64,000 bases of DNA from Chryseobacterium sp. MFBS3-17 (lineage in GTDB: Bacteria > Bacteroidota > Bacteroidia > Flavobacteriales > Weeksellaceae), in the NCBI RefSeq assembly GCF_020687745.1, contig NZ_JAJEWK010000012.1, positions 62,001 to 126,000 of the forward strand, read 5' to 3'. This document shows, in pieces, positions 1 to 8,398 of the stretch. A model generated the notes under the pieces. The model was given only the letters and a program-made list of their open reading frames with translations. It was not told where the DNA came from and did no database searches. The position numbers and the translations under genes were made by a program. Each line of letters starts with the position of its first letter. The stretch's first letter is position 1.

Positions 1-205
1 CATACATTTTCGGATTGGAGTTTTCGCAGGCCACGGGCAGGTCGTGCTCGCAGAAATAACATCCGCCGCACGCTATAGGGAAGGGAACCACTACGCGGTC
101 GCCTCTCTTCAAATGGTGAACATCCGGACCTGTTTCTTCTACGATACCCATGAATTCGTGGCCCATTACTATGGGACGTGCCTGGGGTACACCGCCGGAA
201 TACAT
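1..205 (-). pseudogene. 5'-truncated zinc-dependent alcohol dehydrogenase fragment
   Basis: The minus strand encodes 68 residues running off the left edge, beginning MYSGGVPQARP and containing GHEFMG, GDRVVVPFPIACG and CYFCEHDLP. These match the start of the catalytic domain of glutathione-independent formaldehyde/alcohol dehydrogenases of the MDR superfamily, including the GHE motif and the Cys-rich structural zinc loop. Intact members carry about 45 more residues upstream, including the CGSD zinc-ligand segment. Here the frame instead runs into an A/T-rich unrelated stretch and a stop at 266-268. I infer a broken gene. It could still start at the ATG at 205 but would lack the catalytic Cys. 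A tRNA-Leu lies just upstream. Confidence 0.7.
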
Positions 206-313
206 AAAAATTTGGTTGAAAAAAAAGAGCAAAAATGTACTAAAAAACGATTCAGGTAAATCTTGTTAGATATGTTTGAAATGTTGTAAAAGGAAAGAAG
301 CAGGAGTGAAAAA

Positions 314-341
314 CCAAAAAAAGCAACCATGGCGGTTGCTT
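314..341 (-). terminator. Terminator of tRNA-Leu
   Basis: The inverted repeat AGCAACC/GGTTGCT (322-328 and 334-340) is followed on the minus strand by seven T. It sits four bases beyond the tRNA 3' end, so it should end the tRNA transcript before the dehydrogenase fragment. Confidence 0.75.
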
Positions 342-344
342 TTG

Positions 345-425
345 TACCCAGAGCCGGGATCGAACCGGCACTCCAAAGGAACTGGTGTTTGAGACCAGCG
401 CGTCTACCAATTCCGCCATCTGGGC
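345..425 (-). tRNA. tRNA-Leu (anticodon CAA)
   Basis: Read on the minus strand this is an 81-base class II tRNA. The 7-bp acceptor stem is GCCCAGA/TCTGGGT with discriminator A, and the T-arm carries GGTTCGATCC. The anticodon stem is CTGGT/ACCAG with loop CTCAAAC, giving anticodon CAA, which reads UUG. A variable arm is present, as expected for leucine. CCA is not encoded. A terminator follows, and a TATATTTG -7 box precedes it. Confidence 0.93.
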
Positions 426-438
426 TTAAATTGGTGTG

Positions 439-446
439 CAAATATA
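439..446 (-). promoter_or_regulatory. -7 box of the tRNA-Leu promoter
   Basis: The minus strand reads TATATTTG, matching the Bacteroidota TAnnTTTG element, 13 bases upstream of the mature tRNA 5' end. No clear -33 TTG was found. Confidence 0.6.
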
Positions 447-520
447 ATATAAAAATTAAATCCGGAAAGAAAAAAAATGTAAAAATTATCCTCCGTGCTT
501 CCTTTGGGAGTACGTGTTCA

Positions 521-1285
521 TCAGAACTCAATCTCCAAAGAATCGTACGCCAGCTGTACATTCGCCGGCAAGTCTGTGTGGGACTCGCTGTGCAGGCCGT
601 ACTGGTGACTGATGTGGGTCAGGTACATATTGGCGGGTTTCAGTTCTTCATTCAGTTTCAGCACGTCTTCCAGAATAAAATGTGCCGGGTGTGGATTTTC
701 TTTCCGGATGCAATTCAGAATCAGATGATCCAGGCCGCGCAGTTTATCTTTTTCTTCTTCTGGAATCAGACTCGCATCGGTAATGTACACCAGGTTTCTG
801 AACCGGAATCCATAGATGCTGATGCGGTAGTGCATGACCTCTACGGGAAGAATCTGTGTGCCAAACAAATGAAGGTCGCCATTGATCAGATGAAGGTCAA
901 AGGACGGCGCTCCCGGATACTTTTCTTCTGTAAAAGCATAAGGAAATCTTTGCTTGATTTCATGGCTTACACGTTCATTACAGTACACCGGTATTTCTTT
1001 TTTATTTTTGAAAATAAGTGGCCGCAGATCATCCAGGCCAATGACGTGATCATTATGTTCGTGGGTCAGCAGCAGGGCATCTACCTGGGTCTCATTGTTG
1101 CTGAGCATCTGTTGGCGGAAATCCGGTCCGCAGTCTATCAGGATTTTGTGACCGCTGTCAGTGGTGATCATGGCAGAGGCCCTGGTTCTCTTGTCCCGCG
1201 GGTCTGCAGAGCTGCATACGGGGCAATGGCAGCCGATTACCGGAATTCCCTGAGAAGTGCCTGTTCCTAAAAACTTTAATGTCAT
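521..1285 (-). CDS. Metallo-beta-lactamase-fold hydrolase, PhnP-like
   Basis: This 254-residue protein is probably a cytosolic phosphodiesterase. It has the MBL-fold metal motif THEHNDH (His75, His77, Asp79, His80), an ILIDCGPD strand near 48-55, and an N-terminal GTSQGIP loop. A Cys cluster GCHCPVC at 18-24 resembles the structural zinc site of PhnP-type cyclic phosphate phosphodiesterases. The length fits that family. It stands alone, divergent from the gene at 1465, and no phosphonate genes are nearby, so the substrate is unknown. RNase Z-like or other nucleotide phosphodiesterase activity is an alternative. Confidence 0.85.
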   Translation of the reverse strand: MTLKFLGTGTSQGIPVIGCHCPVCSSADPRDKRTRASAMITTDSGHKILIDCGPDFRQQMLSNNETQVDALLLTHEHNDHVIGLDDLRPLIFKNKKEIPVYCNERVSHEIKQRFPYAFTEEKYPGAPSFDLHLINGDLHLFGTQILPVEVMHYRISIYGFRFRNLVYITDASLIPEEEKDKLRGLDHLILNCIRKENPHPAHFILEDVLKLNEELKPANMYLTHISHQYGLHSESHTDLPANVQLAYDSLEIEF

Positions 1286-1418
1286 GTTTTGCAGATTGTG
1301 TGTAAAGCTAAAAAAAAATGCGTTGTCTGAAAAGTTTTTTGTTATGATCCACCGGAAACCGTGTGGCTGTTGTCAATTCAGGATCTGTGATTTCCGGCGG
1401 ATTTGCGTTGTCGACGGA

Positions 1419-1450
1419 TTTGCTTTACCCCTTAAGAATTCGTATTTTTG
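1419..1450 (+). promoter_or_regulatory. Promoter of the gene at 1465
   Basis: TTTG at 1419-1422 is followed after 20 bases by TATTTTTG at 1443-1450. This is the Bacteroidota -33/-7 arrangement and ends 14 bases before the chosen ATG. It is the main reason for rejecting the longer reading frame that opens at 1363, upstream of this promoter. Confidence 0.65.
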
Positions 1451-1464
1451 CAAAAAATTTCTTC

Positions 1465-2901
1465 ATGTCTTTAAATCAGCCCAAACTGACCCCCAAACAG
1501 AAAGCTTTAGCCATCAATCTGGATTCCAAGATTTACGGAACATTTGCCGAAATTGGAGCCGGACAGGAAACGGTACGTCATTTTTTCCGGGCAGGAGGCG
1601 CATCCAAGACCATTGCCAAAGCGATGTCTGCCTATGATAAAGACTTCTCTGATGCCATTTACGGAAAAGAGCCCCATAACCGGTATGTTACCCAGCACCG
1701 CCTGCGCAAAATGCTGCGCTATGAGGTGGCTCTGATAGAAGAAAGACTCTCCCGTGAAGATAGTCCGGGCAGAAAATTCTTTTCCTATGCCAATACGGTG
1801 ACTACCATCAACTTTGAGAAAACCTTTAAAGGTCACGGTTGGGTAGGCGTGCGTTTTCAGCGGGAAGAAACAGAAGATTACAGTGAAGTGGTGCTTCATG
1901 TGAAATTTAAAGAGAATAATACGACTCTGCAGCAGGAAACGCTTGGGAATCTTGGGGTGAACCTCATTTATGGAGCCTACTTTTATCATGATAACCCAAG
2001 ACAACTCATAGATTCCCTTTATGATGATATTGCGCTGGATGATCTAGAGATTGATATGATAGATTTCATGGGCCCTGCTTTCCCTTATGTGGACAACCGA
2101 CTAATGAGTCTGCAACTGGTGAAAAACGGTATGACGGATGCCGTGATCTTTACACCGGGCGGGAAAAATATGCTGCCGGCAGATATGCTGTACAAAAAGA
2201 ATATCTTTGCGGTGCGGGGCAGCTTCAGACCGGTGACCAAGGTGAACATCGATATGTTTGAAAGCGGACTGAAACTGTTTATGAATGACAATCAGTGCAG
2301 CGAAAAAGATACAGAGGTACTTTTTGAAATTACTATTTCTAACCTGAAGGGCGACGGGGATATAGACGAACGGGACTTCCTGGACCGGGTAGATGTCCTG
2401 GCCAATCTGGGATACACCGTCATCATTTCCAATTTCTCAGAATATTATCGTCTGATCGATTATTTTGCCGGCTATACCGGGCAGAACATCGGTATTGCCA
2501 TGGGGGTGAATAATCTGCTCATGGTATTTGATGAAAAATACTATAAAGATCTTTCCGGTGGAATTCTGGAGGCATTCGGGAAGTTTTTCCGGAATGATAC
2601 CACGGTTTATCTTTATCCCTACAAAGATCCAGAAACCGGAGATATACTTACGGCCAAAAACCTGAAGGTAACGGATCACCTGAAGGATCTGTATAAATTC
2701 TTTAAACTGAATAACAGAATAAAAGATATTGATTCCTACAATCCGGAATACGCCGAAATCTACTCGCGGGAAATCCTGAGAAAAATTACCCATAACGAAA
2801 GTGGCTGGGAAGAGCAAATCCCGGACGGGGTGGCAGAACTCATTAAGGAAAGAGGAATGTTCGGCTATAAAAACGAAGTAGAACTGAAAGAATTTACCTG
2901 A
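1465..2901 (+). CDS. Conserved flavobacterial protein of unknown function (478 aa)
   Basis: The 478-residue protein begins MSLNQPKLTPKQKAL and includes FAEIGAGQETVRHFFRAGG near 30-48. From memory this is a family widespread and well conserved in Bacteroidota that carries inconsistent automatic names, none of which I can support. There is no signal peptide, membrane helix or nucleotide-binding motif visible, so I expect a cytosolic protein. The ATG at 1465 is chosen because a good promoter lies immediately upstream. A GAF-domain gene starts 10 bases downstream, so the two are probably co-transcribed. Confidence 0.8.
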   Translation: MSLNQPKLTPKQKALAINLDSKIYGTFAEIGAGQETVRHFFRAGGASKTIAKAMSAYDKDFSDAIYGKEPHNRYVTQHRLRKMLRYEVALIEERLSREDSPGRKFFSYANTVTTINFEKTFKGHGWVGVRFQREETEDYSEVVLHVKFKENNTTLQQETLGNLGVNLIYGAYFYHDNPRQLIDSLYDDIALDDLEIDMIDFMGPAFPYVDNRLMSLQLVKNGMTDAVIFTPGGKNMLPADMLYKKNIFAVRGSFRPVTKVNIDMFESGLKLFMNDNQCSEKDTEVLFEITISNLKGDGDIDERDFLDRVDVLANLGYTVIISNFSEYYRLIDYFAGYTGQNIGIAMGVNNLLMVFDEKYYKDLSGGILEAFGKFFRNDTTVYLYPYKDPETGDILTAKNLKVTDHLKDLYKFFKLNNRIKDIDSYNPEYAEIYSREILRKITHNESGWEEQIPDGVAELIKERGMFGYKNEVELKEFT

Positions 2902-2911
2902 AATTAATATC

Positions 2912-3361
2912 ATGTCCGAAATAAAAAGAAGACTCGCGACCATTCTGGAAAGCCCTGCAATGAATCCCACAGAAAAACTGCAGAAAATCTGTACCTTGCT
3001 GGATCAGGAGATTGAATATTTCAACTGGACCGGATTTTATTTTAAAAACGGGGTCAAGGATGAGCTGATTCTCGGTCCTTATGTGGGTGCCGAAACGGAT
3101 CATACCATCATTCCCTACGGAAAAGGAATCTGCGGGCAGGTAGCCGTGTCTGGCGAAACATTTGTGGTGCCGGATGTTCACGCTCAGGATAATTATCTGG
3201 CGTGCTCACTGGAAACCAAGGCTGAAATTGTGGTTCCTATATTCAAAGACGGCATAAATGTGGGTCAGATTGATATAGATTCGCACACGCCCGATCCTTT
3301 TACGCCGGAAGATCGCGAAATGCTGGAATGGCTTTGTGGCAAGGTTGCTGAAATAATCTGA
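2912..3361 (+). CDS. GAF-domain protein, free methionine-(R)-sulfoxide reductase type
   Basis: This 149-residue single GAF domain has the fRMsr signatures FNWTGFY (37-43), GKGICG (70-75), VVPDVH (85-90) and ACSLETKAEIVVPI (97-110). In the E. coli family member three cysteines take part, with the one in the last motif catalytic. Here Cys74 and Cys98 are kept, but the third position (about residue 64) is His. Reduction of free methionine-R-sulfoxide in the cytosol is the likely role. It follows the gene at 1465 by 10 bases and is convergent with the next gene. Confidence 0.85.
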   Translation: MSEIKRRLATILESPAMNPTEKLQKICTLLDQEIEYFNWTGFYFKNGVKDELILGPYVGAETDHTIIPYGKGICGQVAVSGETFVVPDVHAQDNYLACSLETKAEIVVPIFKDGINVGQIDIDSHTPDPFTPEDREMLEWLCGKVAEII

Positions 3362-3366
3362 TGTTC

Positions 3367-4086
3367 TCAGAGATTCCTCAGGGTGTTGTATGTGGATTTG
3401 CACTGCAGTAGGTGGGTGCCAAACCATGAAAAAGCTTCGCCGTCTGCCAGGGTAATCTTTGATTCCGGAAACTTTTTACCGAATTCTTTTACATGCTGAT
3501 CCCGGAACGGATACGGTTCTGTGGAAAGCAGAATATACTCGGCGCCTGCCAGTTCCTGCACTCCAATTTCCGGATAGCGCGTCCGGTGTCCGAAGATATT
3601 TTCAAAACCGGTTCTTACCAGAATATCATGGATAAACGTGTCACCCCCTATGGTCATCAATGGGTTTTGCCAGATGAGGTAAGCTGCTTTTTTGCCTGGC
3701 AACACTGAGGGTTGCTCAAAGATGGCATCCAGTTCACTGTTGAATTCAGCGGCCCGGTTTTCTTTACCCAGCACGCTTCCCAGATCAGTGATGAACTGTC
3801 GGTTGTCTTCCATATTTTTAATGTCGGTGACCCACACCTTGAAATCCTTCATAAGTGCTTCTGCCTGTTCCTTTACATTTTCTTCTTTATTGGCAATGAT
3901 AAGGTCCGGTTTCAGCGCTTTTATCTTTTCAATATGGATGTTCTTGGTGCCGCCTATCACCGGAATCTGATGTACCGCTGGAGCAGGGTGGATGCAAAAT
4001 TTGGTCCTGCCGGCAATTTCCTTTGCACTCAGCCCGAAATCAAAGAGCGTTTTGGTGATGGACGGAACCAGTGAAACAATGGTCAT
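3367..4086 (-). CDS. Helical-backbone metal receptor / BtuF-like protein without signal peptide
   Basis: The 239 residues show the fold of ABC-importer substrate-binding proteins of the cobalamin/iron-chelate type: VSLVPSIT at 3-10, a LKPDLIIA segment near 57-64, and an AGAEYILLSTEPYPF strand in the C-terminal lobe. The protein starts directly at MTIVSLVPS, and no signal peptide or lipobox is visible. It therefore may act in the cytoplasm or belong to a non-transport branch. The gene lies 7 bases after mgtE on the same strand, which suggests a shared transcript and a link to metal handling. Confidence 0.75.
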   Translation of the reverse strand: MTIVSLVPSITKTLFDFGLSAKEIAGRTKFCIHPAPAVHQIPVIGGTKNIHIEKIKALKPDLIIANKEENVKEQAEALMKDFKVWVTDIKNMEDNRQFITDLGSVLGKENRAAEFNSELDAIFEQPSVLPGKKAAYLIWQNPLMTIGGDTFIHDILVRTGFENIFGHRTRYPEIGVQELAGAEYILLSTEPYPFRDQHVKEFGKKFPESKITLADGEAFSWFGTHLLQCKSTYNTLRNL

Positions 4087-4092
4087 AAACAG

Positions 4093-5412
4093 TTACAGTA
4101 TTTTACCCGCCAGAAATAAACCGGCAATAGAAAAATAGATGATGAGTCCGGTGACATCTACCAGAGTGGCGACAAACGGGGCTGATGAGGTGGCAGGATC
4201 CAGATTGAATTTTTTGAGCAGAAACGGAACCATGGAGCCGGAAAGGGTACCCCAAACCACAATCATCGCCAGAGAAATTCCCACGCTGATGCCCACAAAT
4301 ATCCAGTATGCGCCATAATCGAACCATCCCAGCTTATGCCAGATCAAAATCCGTAAAAACCCGAGTATGCCCAGCAATGAACCCAGAAACAGGCCGGTAA
4401 CCAGTTCCTTTCGCATGACTTTCCACCAGTCCTTCAGGGTGATTTCCTGCAAAGCCATGGCGCGGATAATTAAGGTAGCCGCCTGTGAACCGGAGTTTCC
4501 GCCGCTGGATATAATAAGGGGGATAAAAAGGGCAAGCATTACCGCTTTTTCTATTTCATTTTCATAAAAACCCATTACTGAAGCAGTAATCAGCTGCAGG
4601 AAAAACAGAACGACCAGCCAGAACGCCCGTTTTTTAATCATCTCAAACCAGTGGGTCTGGATATAAGGCTCGTCCAGCGCTTCCATACCCCCGAATTTCT
4701 GAATGTCCTCCGTGTTCTGAAGTTCAATCTGATCCAGAATGTCATCTATGGTTACAATGCCTACCAAAACCCCCGCTTCTGTGATGATGGGCAGTGCGTT
4801 CCGGTCATATTTTTCAAAATATTGTACCGCATCTTCCTTGCTGGTGGTGGTTTGTATGGCTACATAATGATTGTCTGTGAGTTCTGAGACCAGTTGGTTC
4901 TCATCGGCCAGCAGGAGGTTTCGGATGTCCAGGTCATCAATCAGATGATTCCGTTCATCTACCACATACAGATAGTTCAGGGTTTCTACCTTTTTCCCGA
5001 CTTTTTTAATCTGTTCAAAACATTTTTTTACCGTCCATTCTTTTCTGATCTGAATGTAGTAGGGGGTCATCATTCTGGCAATGCTGTTCTCATGATACCC
5101 CAGCAGTTTCAGTGCAATTCTCCGTTCCTGCGGATTGAGCAGGTTAATGGAGTGTTTGATGAGCTCATCCGGAAAATCCTCGAACAGGAGGGTTCGGTCA
5201 TCAGGAGTCATTCCGTTCAGAATGTTGGAGACCTCTTCATTGCCGATGCTGCGAATCGTTTCTTCCTGAAAATCGGGATCCAGGTGGGTGAAAACGGCAG
5301 ATTTATACGCTTTGGGAACTTTCAGAAACTCCAGCAGCCGTTCATCTGCGCGGAGTTCGCTCAGTTTTTCAGCAATATCAGCAGGGTTTATTAATAGTTC
5401 TTCCGTATCCAC
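4093..5412 (-). CDS. mgtE: Magnesium transporter MgtE
   Basis: The protein has the MgtE order: an N-terminal superhelical domain (about 10-120), two CBS domains (about 125-245, with MMTPYYIQI opening the first), then five membrane helices. [13 protein letters not shown] and [18 protein letters not shown] mark the conserved pore helices. It is an inner-membrane Mg2+ channel gated by Mg2+ on the CBS domains. An in-frame TTG at 5433 would start inside the -7 box, so I choose the GTG at 5412 (protein [10 protein letters not shown], 439 residues). The metal-receptor-like gene follows in the same operon. Confidence 0.92.
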   Translation of the reverse strand: MDTEELLINPADIAEKLSELRADERLLEFLKVPKAYKSAVFTHLDPDFQEETIRSIGNEEVSNILNGMTPDDRTLLFEDFPDELIKHSINLLNPQERRIALKLLGYHENSIARMMTPYYIQIRKEWTVKKCFEQIKKVGKKVETLNYLYVVDERNHLIDDLDIRNLLLADENQLVSELTDNHYVAIQTTTSKEDAVQYFEKYDRNALPIITEAGVLVGIVTIDDILDQIELQNTEDIQKFGGMEALDEPYIQTHWFEMIKKRAFWLVVLFFLQLITASVMGFYENEIEKAVMLALFIPLIISSGGNSGSQAATLIIRAMALQEITLKDWWKVMRKELVTGLFLGSLLGILGFLRILIWHKLGWFDYGAYWIFVGISVGISLAMIVVWGTLSGSMVPFLLKKFNLDPATSSAPFVATLVDVTGLIIYFSIAGLFLAGKIL

Positions 5413-5430
5413 AACACAGGTTTTATGGTG

Positions 5431-5438
5431 CAAAAATA
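5431..5438 (-). promoter_or_regulatory. -7 box of the mgtE promoter
   Basis: The minus strand reads TATTTTTG. Its last three bases are the TTG that would be the most upstream start of mgtE, so translation must begin further in, most likely at the GTG at 5412. Confidence 0.6.
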
Positions 5439-5493
5439 GCTGAAATTATTGGATAACCTAAGAAGCAGGCAGCTTTTAGGGCTTTGCAACAGG

Positions 5494-6063
5494 TTAATTT
5501 GTTTTTCTGGCCCTTTTCAAATCTTTAGACATCAGCTTCATAACGCCATCAGTGCCTTTTTTAATGGAATTTTGGGCAGAACCAAGTATTCTGGCGTTTT
5601 TCCTGAACGTGTCATACTTGTTTTCGGCTATGAGAACTCCCCGGGCATCGTATAATTTCATGCTCACAATCACCTGGCTGGAAAACACAAACTGACCCAG
5701 TCCGACCTTGAAAAACCTGACCTTCGGTATTACCGCATGGGACGCATCATTGTTCAGGCATATTTCACGGATGACTTCTGCATCGGTATCCTGATAAGTT
5801 ACCGGCATATCTACCCGTACCATACGACTGTTTTTTGCGTTTGCAAAACGGTCTGTTACGGCAGAAAAAAACGCATCATAGGTGGCTGAACGGATTTCTT
5901 CTACGGGAGGAAAAATTTCAGGAGCAAAATAGACTACGTTCCGGGATATTTTTTCCCTGCTGTTCTGCTCATCGTTTTGGACCAGAATTTGCGCTTCCAG
6001 ATTCTGAAAACACAGAACCAGAAGCAGAAAACCGGCGAGAAAATGAACGTTTTTAGTCAGCAT
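5494..6063 (-). CDS. Secreted protein of unknown function (189 aa)
   Basis: I do not recognise this family. The N-terminus has a signal peptide, with hydrophobic FLAGFLLLVLC at 8-18 and a probable signal peptidase I cut after LEA. The mature part is mixed alpha/beta with a Lys/Arg-rich C-terminus ending in KDLKRARKTN. A Cys lies inside the hydrophobic stretch, but the lipobox is poor. The gene is monocistronic, with its own TATCTTTG box, divergent from rpsO. A periplasmic location is inferred. Confidence 0.7.
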   Translation of the reverse strand: MLTKNVHFLAGFLLLVLCFQNLEAQILVQNDEQNSREKISRNVVYFAPEIFPPVEEIRSATYDAFFSAVTDRFANAKNSRMVRVDMPVTYQDTDAEVIREICLNNDASHAVIPKVRFFKVGLGQFVFSSQVIVSMKLYDARGVLIAENKYDTFRKNARILGSAQNSIKKGTDGVMKLMSKDLKRARKTN

Positions 6064-6077
6064 TTGTTAATTATGGG

Positions 6078-6085
6078 CAAAGATA
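6078..6085 (-). promoter_or_regulatory. -7 box of the gene at 6063
   Basis: The minus strand reads TATCTTTG 14 bases upstream of the ATG. Confidence 0.55.
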
Positions 6086-6172
6086 CAGTCTTTAAAAGCA
6101 ATTTTAATGCAAAATTTAAGAAAATTTTAACATAATTACAAGCCGTATTGCAACTAAAGAGGAGCACGGCAC

Positions 6173-6202
6173 TTGCTGGTTCATAAAATTGTTGTACTTT
6201 TG
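6173..6202 (+). promoter_or_regulatory. rpsO promoter
   Basis: TTG at 6173-6175, a 19-base spacer and TACTTTTG at 6195-6202 form a near-ideal Bacteroidota housekeeping promoter. The leader to the ATG at 6239 is about 30 bases. Confidence 0.8.
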
Positions 6203-6238
6203 CACCTCGTTACATAATAATCATTAAATAATATTTGC

Positions 6239-6508
6239 ATGTACTTAACATCAGAGAAAAAAGCAGAAATCTTCGCTAAGCACGGAGGAAAAGCAGAAAA
6301 CACAGGTTCTGCAGAAGGTCAAATTGCATTGTTTACCTTTAGAATTAACCACCTTACAAGCCACCTGAAGGCGAATCACAAAGATTACAATACAGAAAGA
6401 TCTCTTGTAAGACTGGTAGGTAAAAGAAAAAGCTTACTGGATTATCTTAAGAAAAAAGATATTGCAAGATACAGAGCAATTATTGCTGAACTGGGTTTAA
6501 GAAAATAA
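6239..6508 (+). CDS. rpsO: 30S ribosomal protein S15
   Basis: The 89-residue length and the motifs GSAEGQIALFTFRINHLTSHL and LVGKRKSLLDYLKKKD match S15, a primary 16S rRNA binder of the small-subunit platform. The start is MYLTSEKK. The gene is monocistronic, between a strong promoter and a strong terminator. In many bacteria rpsO is next to pnp. Here pnp lies 1.9 kb away, separated by two genes. Confidence 0.97.
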   Translation: MYLTSEKKAEIFAKHGGKAENTGSAEGQIALFTFRINHLTSHLKANHKDYNTERSLVRLVGKRKSLLDYLKKKDIARYRAIIAELGLRK

Positions 6509-6531
6509 TTCTTTTCCACTACAGAAATTTT

Positions 6532-6560
6532 AAGGCAGCACCGCAGGGTGTTGCCTTTTT
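6532..6560 (+). terminator. rpsO terminator
   Basis: GGCAGCACC/GGTGTTGCC (6534-6542 and 6547-6555) forms a 9-bp stem with a four-base loop, followed by five T. Confidence 0.8.
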
Positions 6561-6681
6561 GGTTATTCCTGCAGCACTACAATCCTGATTTTTTATACTT
6601 CGCATGCGCGGGATATTTTGTTTTCCGCTAAGTATTTCTATTTTTGTGCTTCGCCAGTTTTTGTGAACTTAAAAAATTGAA

Positions 6682-7887
6682 GTGTCCTATATATTAAAAT
6701 CCTCAGGCCGACTGATTCAGAAAACCGCATTCATTCTGCTGACATGGACAGGAATGGAATCCGTGGTTGCCCAGCATTCAGACAGTATCCGCAATGCGGA
6801 TATTATTTTTTCTGCCGCACTGGAGCATGGAAAAATTTTACCAACCAATTTTTACCTTTTGGAACTGGAGACCCCCAAACAATACACCGGATATCATATC
6901 AGTGCCCGATATCAGACCGACGGGAGCCGCGAGTGGGAACAGGTTTTTGGCAATCCAAGTTTCGGACTGGGCGTTTTTGCTGCAGATCTGCACGCAGACC
7001 GGGATATTGCCAGACCGCTGGCTGTGTACGGAACCTTTAATACGACGGCCAGAAGCTGGGAAAAACTGAAGTGGGATTACTGGGTGAGTTTCGGTATTGC
7101 CATCGGCGGAAATCCCTATCACATGGAAATGAATCCGAATCCCACGCTGGGCACCAAAACCAATATGTACATTGGTGTAGGAAGTGCTTTCAAATATAAA
7201 TTGGCAGATAAGTTTGATCTGGGACTGGGACTTTCATTTAATCACTTGTCCAATGGTGCCATGAAAACACCCAACAAAGGACTGAATGTGCTTGCCCCGC
7301 AGTTATCTCTGACCTATCATCCGGAGGGGTTTGCACCCGTGCATAAAATTTCCAGCCGGAATCTGCCATTCGAGAAAGCTGATAAAATAGAACTGTCTGC
7401 TTTTTACGGCAGAAAGAATGTCTTCTACCGCGGAGTAAACCGCGAGTTGCTTGCAGATCCTTATGATGGATTTAACTTTACCATTACCGGAATGGAAGGA
7501 TTGTATATGCGTAAAATCAGTTATAAATCGTCTGCAGGTCTTGGCGTGGGAATTACGTATGATGACAGCTATAATTATGATTTATTTGTGGACGGGTCGG
7601 TGGTAAGTAAAAGAAAAAGATTTGAAAACACCCACCTGTTACTCAGTGTGTTGCCCTCTTACAGGCTGAGCATCAATAATCTTCACGTAAATGTTCAGGC
7701 AGGTTATTATCCCTTTAAAAAGACCCGCCAGTATGATGAATTCCGTTTTTTCCAGAGGGTTGGGATTCAGTATGAATTCAATAACCGGATGTTTGCTTCA
7801 TTCGGGATCAATGCTTTTGATTTCCACCGGGCTAATTATCTGGAATGGAAACTGGGTTACGTCATCAGCAAAAAAATCAGAGACTGA
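6682..7887 (+). CDS. Acyloxyacyl hydrolase / PagL-type lipid A deacylase
   Basis: The protein has an N-terminal signal peptide (hydrophobic AFILLTW near 16-22, cut near VVAQ) and beta-barrel-like strands. Its motif FNHLSNGAMKTPNKGLN (from about 187) matches the PagL active-site signature, with His188 and Ser190 as the catalytic pair. PagL enzymes remove the 3-O acyl chain of lipid A in the outer membrane. At 401 residues it is much longer than proteobacterial PagL and carries a C-terminal extension. The GTG at 6682 is preferred because a start at Met25 would remove most of the signal peptide. Confidence 0.8.
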   Translation: MSYILKSSGRLIQKTAFILLTWTGMESVVAQHSDSIRNADIIFSAALEHGKILPTNFYLLELETPKQYTGYHISARYQTDGSREWEQVFGNPSFGLGVFAADLHADRDIARPLAVYGTFNTTARSWEKLKWDYWVSFGIAIGGNPYHMEMNPNPTLGTKTNMYIGVGSAFKYKLADKFDLGLGLSFNHLSNGAMKTPNKGLNVLAPQLSLTYHPEGFAPVHKISSRNLPFEKADKIELSAFYGRKNVFYRGVNRELLADPYDGFNFTITGMEGLYMRKISYKSSAGLGVGITYDDSYNYDLFVDGSVVSKRKRFENTHLLLSVLPSYRLSINNLHVNVQAGYYPFKKTRQYDEFRFFQRVGIQYEFNNRMFASFGINAFDFHRANYLEWKLGYVISKKIRD

Positions 7888-8238
7888 TTACTTGCCGATT
7901 TTGCCTAAATGGGTATGCTTGAAATGATCCGGATATTTAAGTCCGTATCCCATAATCCGGTCGAATGCAGCGTGCGAAAAGAGAATGATTCCCGCAACTT
8001 CCAGATGCAGCATTCCGGAATACATGCCGGCTGCATAACAGAGCACTGCGATGCCGAAATGGTGAAACAGATTGTAAAAATAGCTTCCGGCTTTGGGCCC
8101 CGCCAGATATCCCAGCATTGAAACATCGGGCAGAAAAAACAGTCCCGCAAACCACCACCAGGAGAGACCGGTTTGTGCAAAGGCCATGATGCCCAGCAGT
8201 AAAAAAGCAGCATATTCAATTTTCAGGATCAGTTGCAT
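7888..8238 (-). CDS. DUF4260 small membrane protein
   Basis: This 116-residue protein has about four hydrophobic segments and conserved-looking blocks (FFLPDVSMLGYLAGP, YNLFHHFGIAVLCYA, FSHAAFDRIMGYGLKY). I associate these with the DUF4260 family. Its function is unknown and the location is the inner membrane. It stands alone, with its stop directly beside that of the PagL-like gene (convergent). Confidence 0.8.
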   Translation of the reverse strand: MQLILKIEYAAFLLLGIMAFAQTGLSWWWFAGLFFLPDVSMLGYLAGPKAGSYFYNLFHHFGIAVLCYAAGMYSGMLHLEVAGIILFSHAAFDRIMGYGLKYPDHFKHTHLGKIGK

Positions 8239-8321
8239 GGCAAAATCTTTAAATATCAGTCAGAATGAAGAGCAGAAAGTTACGTTTTCCTTTAAATAAA
8301 TCGTGAACCAACAAAAAAACG

Positions 8322-8329
8322 TATCTTTG
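8322..8329 (+). promoter_or_regulatory. -7 box of the pnp promoter
   Basis: TATCTTTG, about 70 bases upstream of the pnp ATG. The -33 element is weak. The leader is long enough for the RNase-dependent autoregulation known for pnp elsewhere, but I see no conserved hairpin. Confidence 0.55.
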
Positions 8330-8398
8330 CCCACGAAAATTTAAAGAGATTAAATATTAACCGCACTCAATACGGAGTGCCCAAGACGAAACAATTTT

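Noticed and set aside
329-1270. A 313-codon plus-strand frame across tRNA-Leu and the MBL-fold gene
   Set aside because: It reads through a tRNA gene and opposite a conserved metallo-hydrolase with intact THEHNDH motif.
1363-1464. Longer N-terminus for the 478-residue protein
   Set aside because: The extra 34 codons lie across and upstream of a good promoter ending at 1450 and have no conserved-looking sequence.
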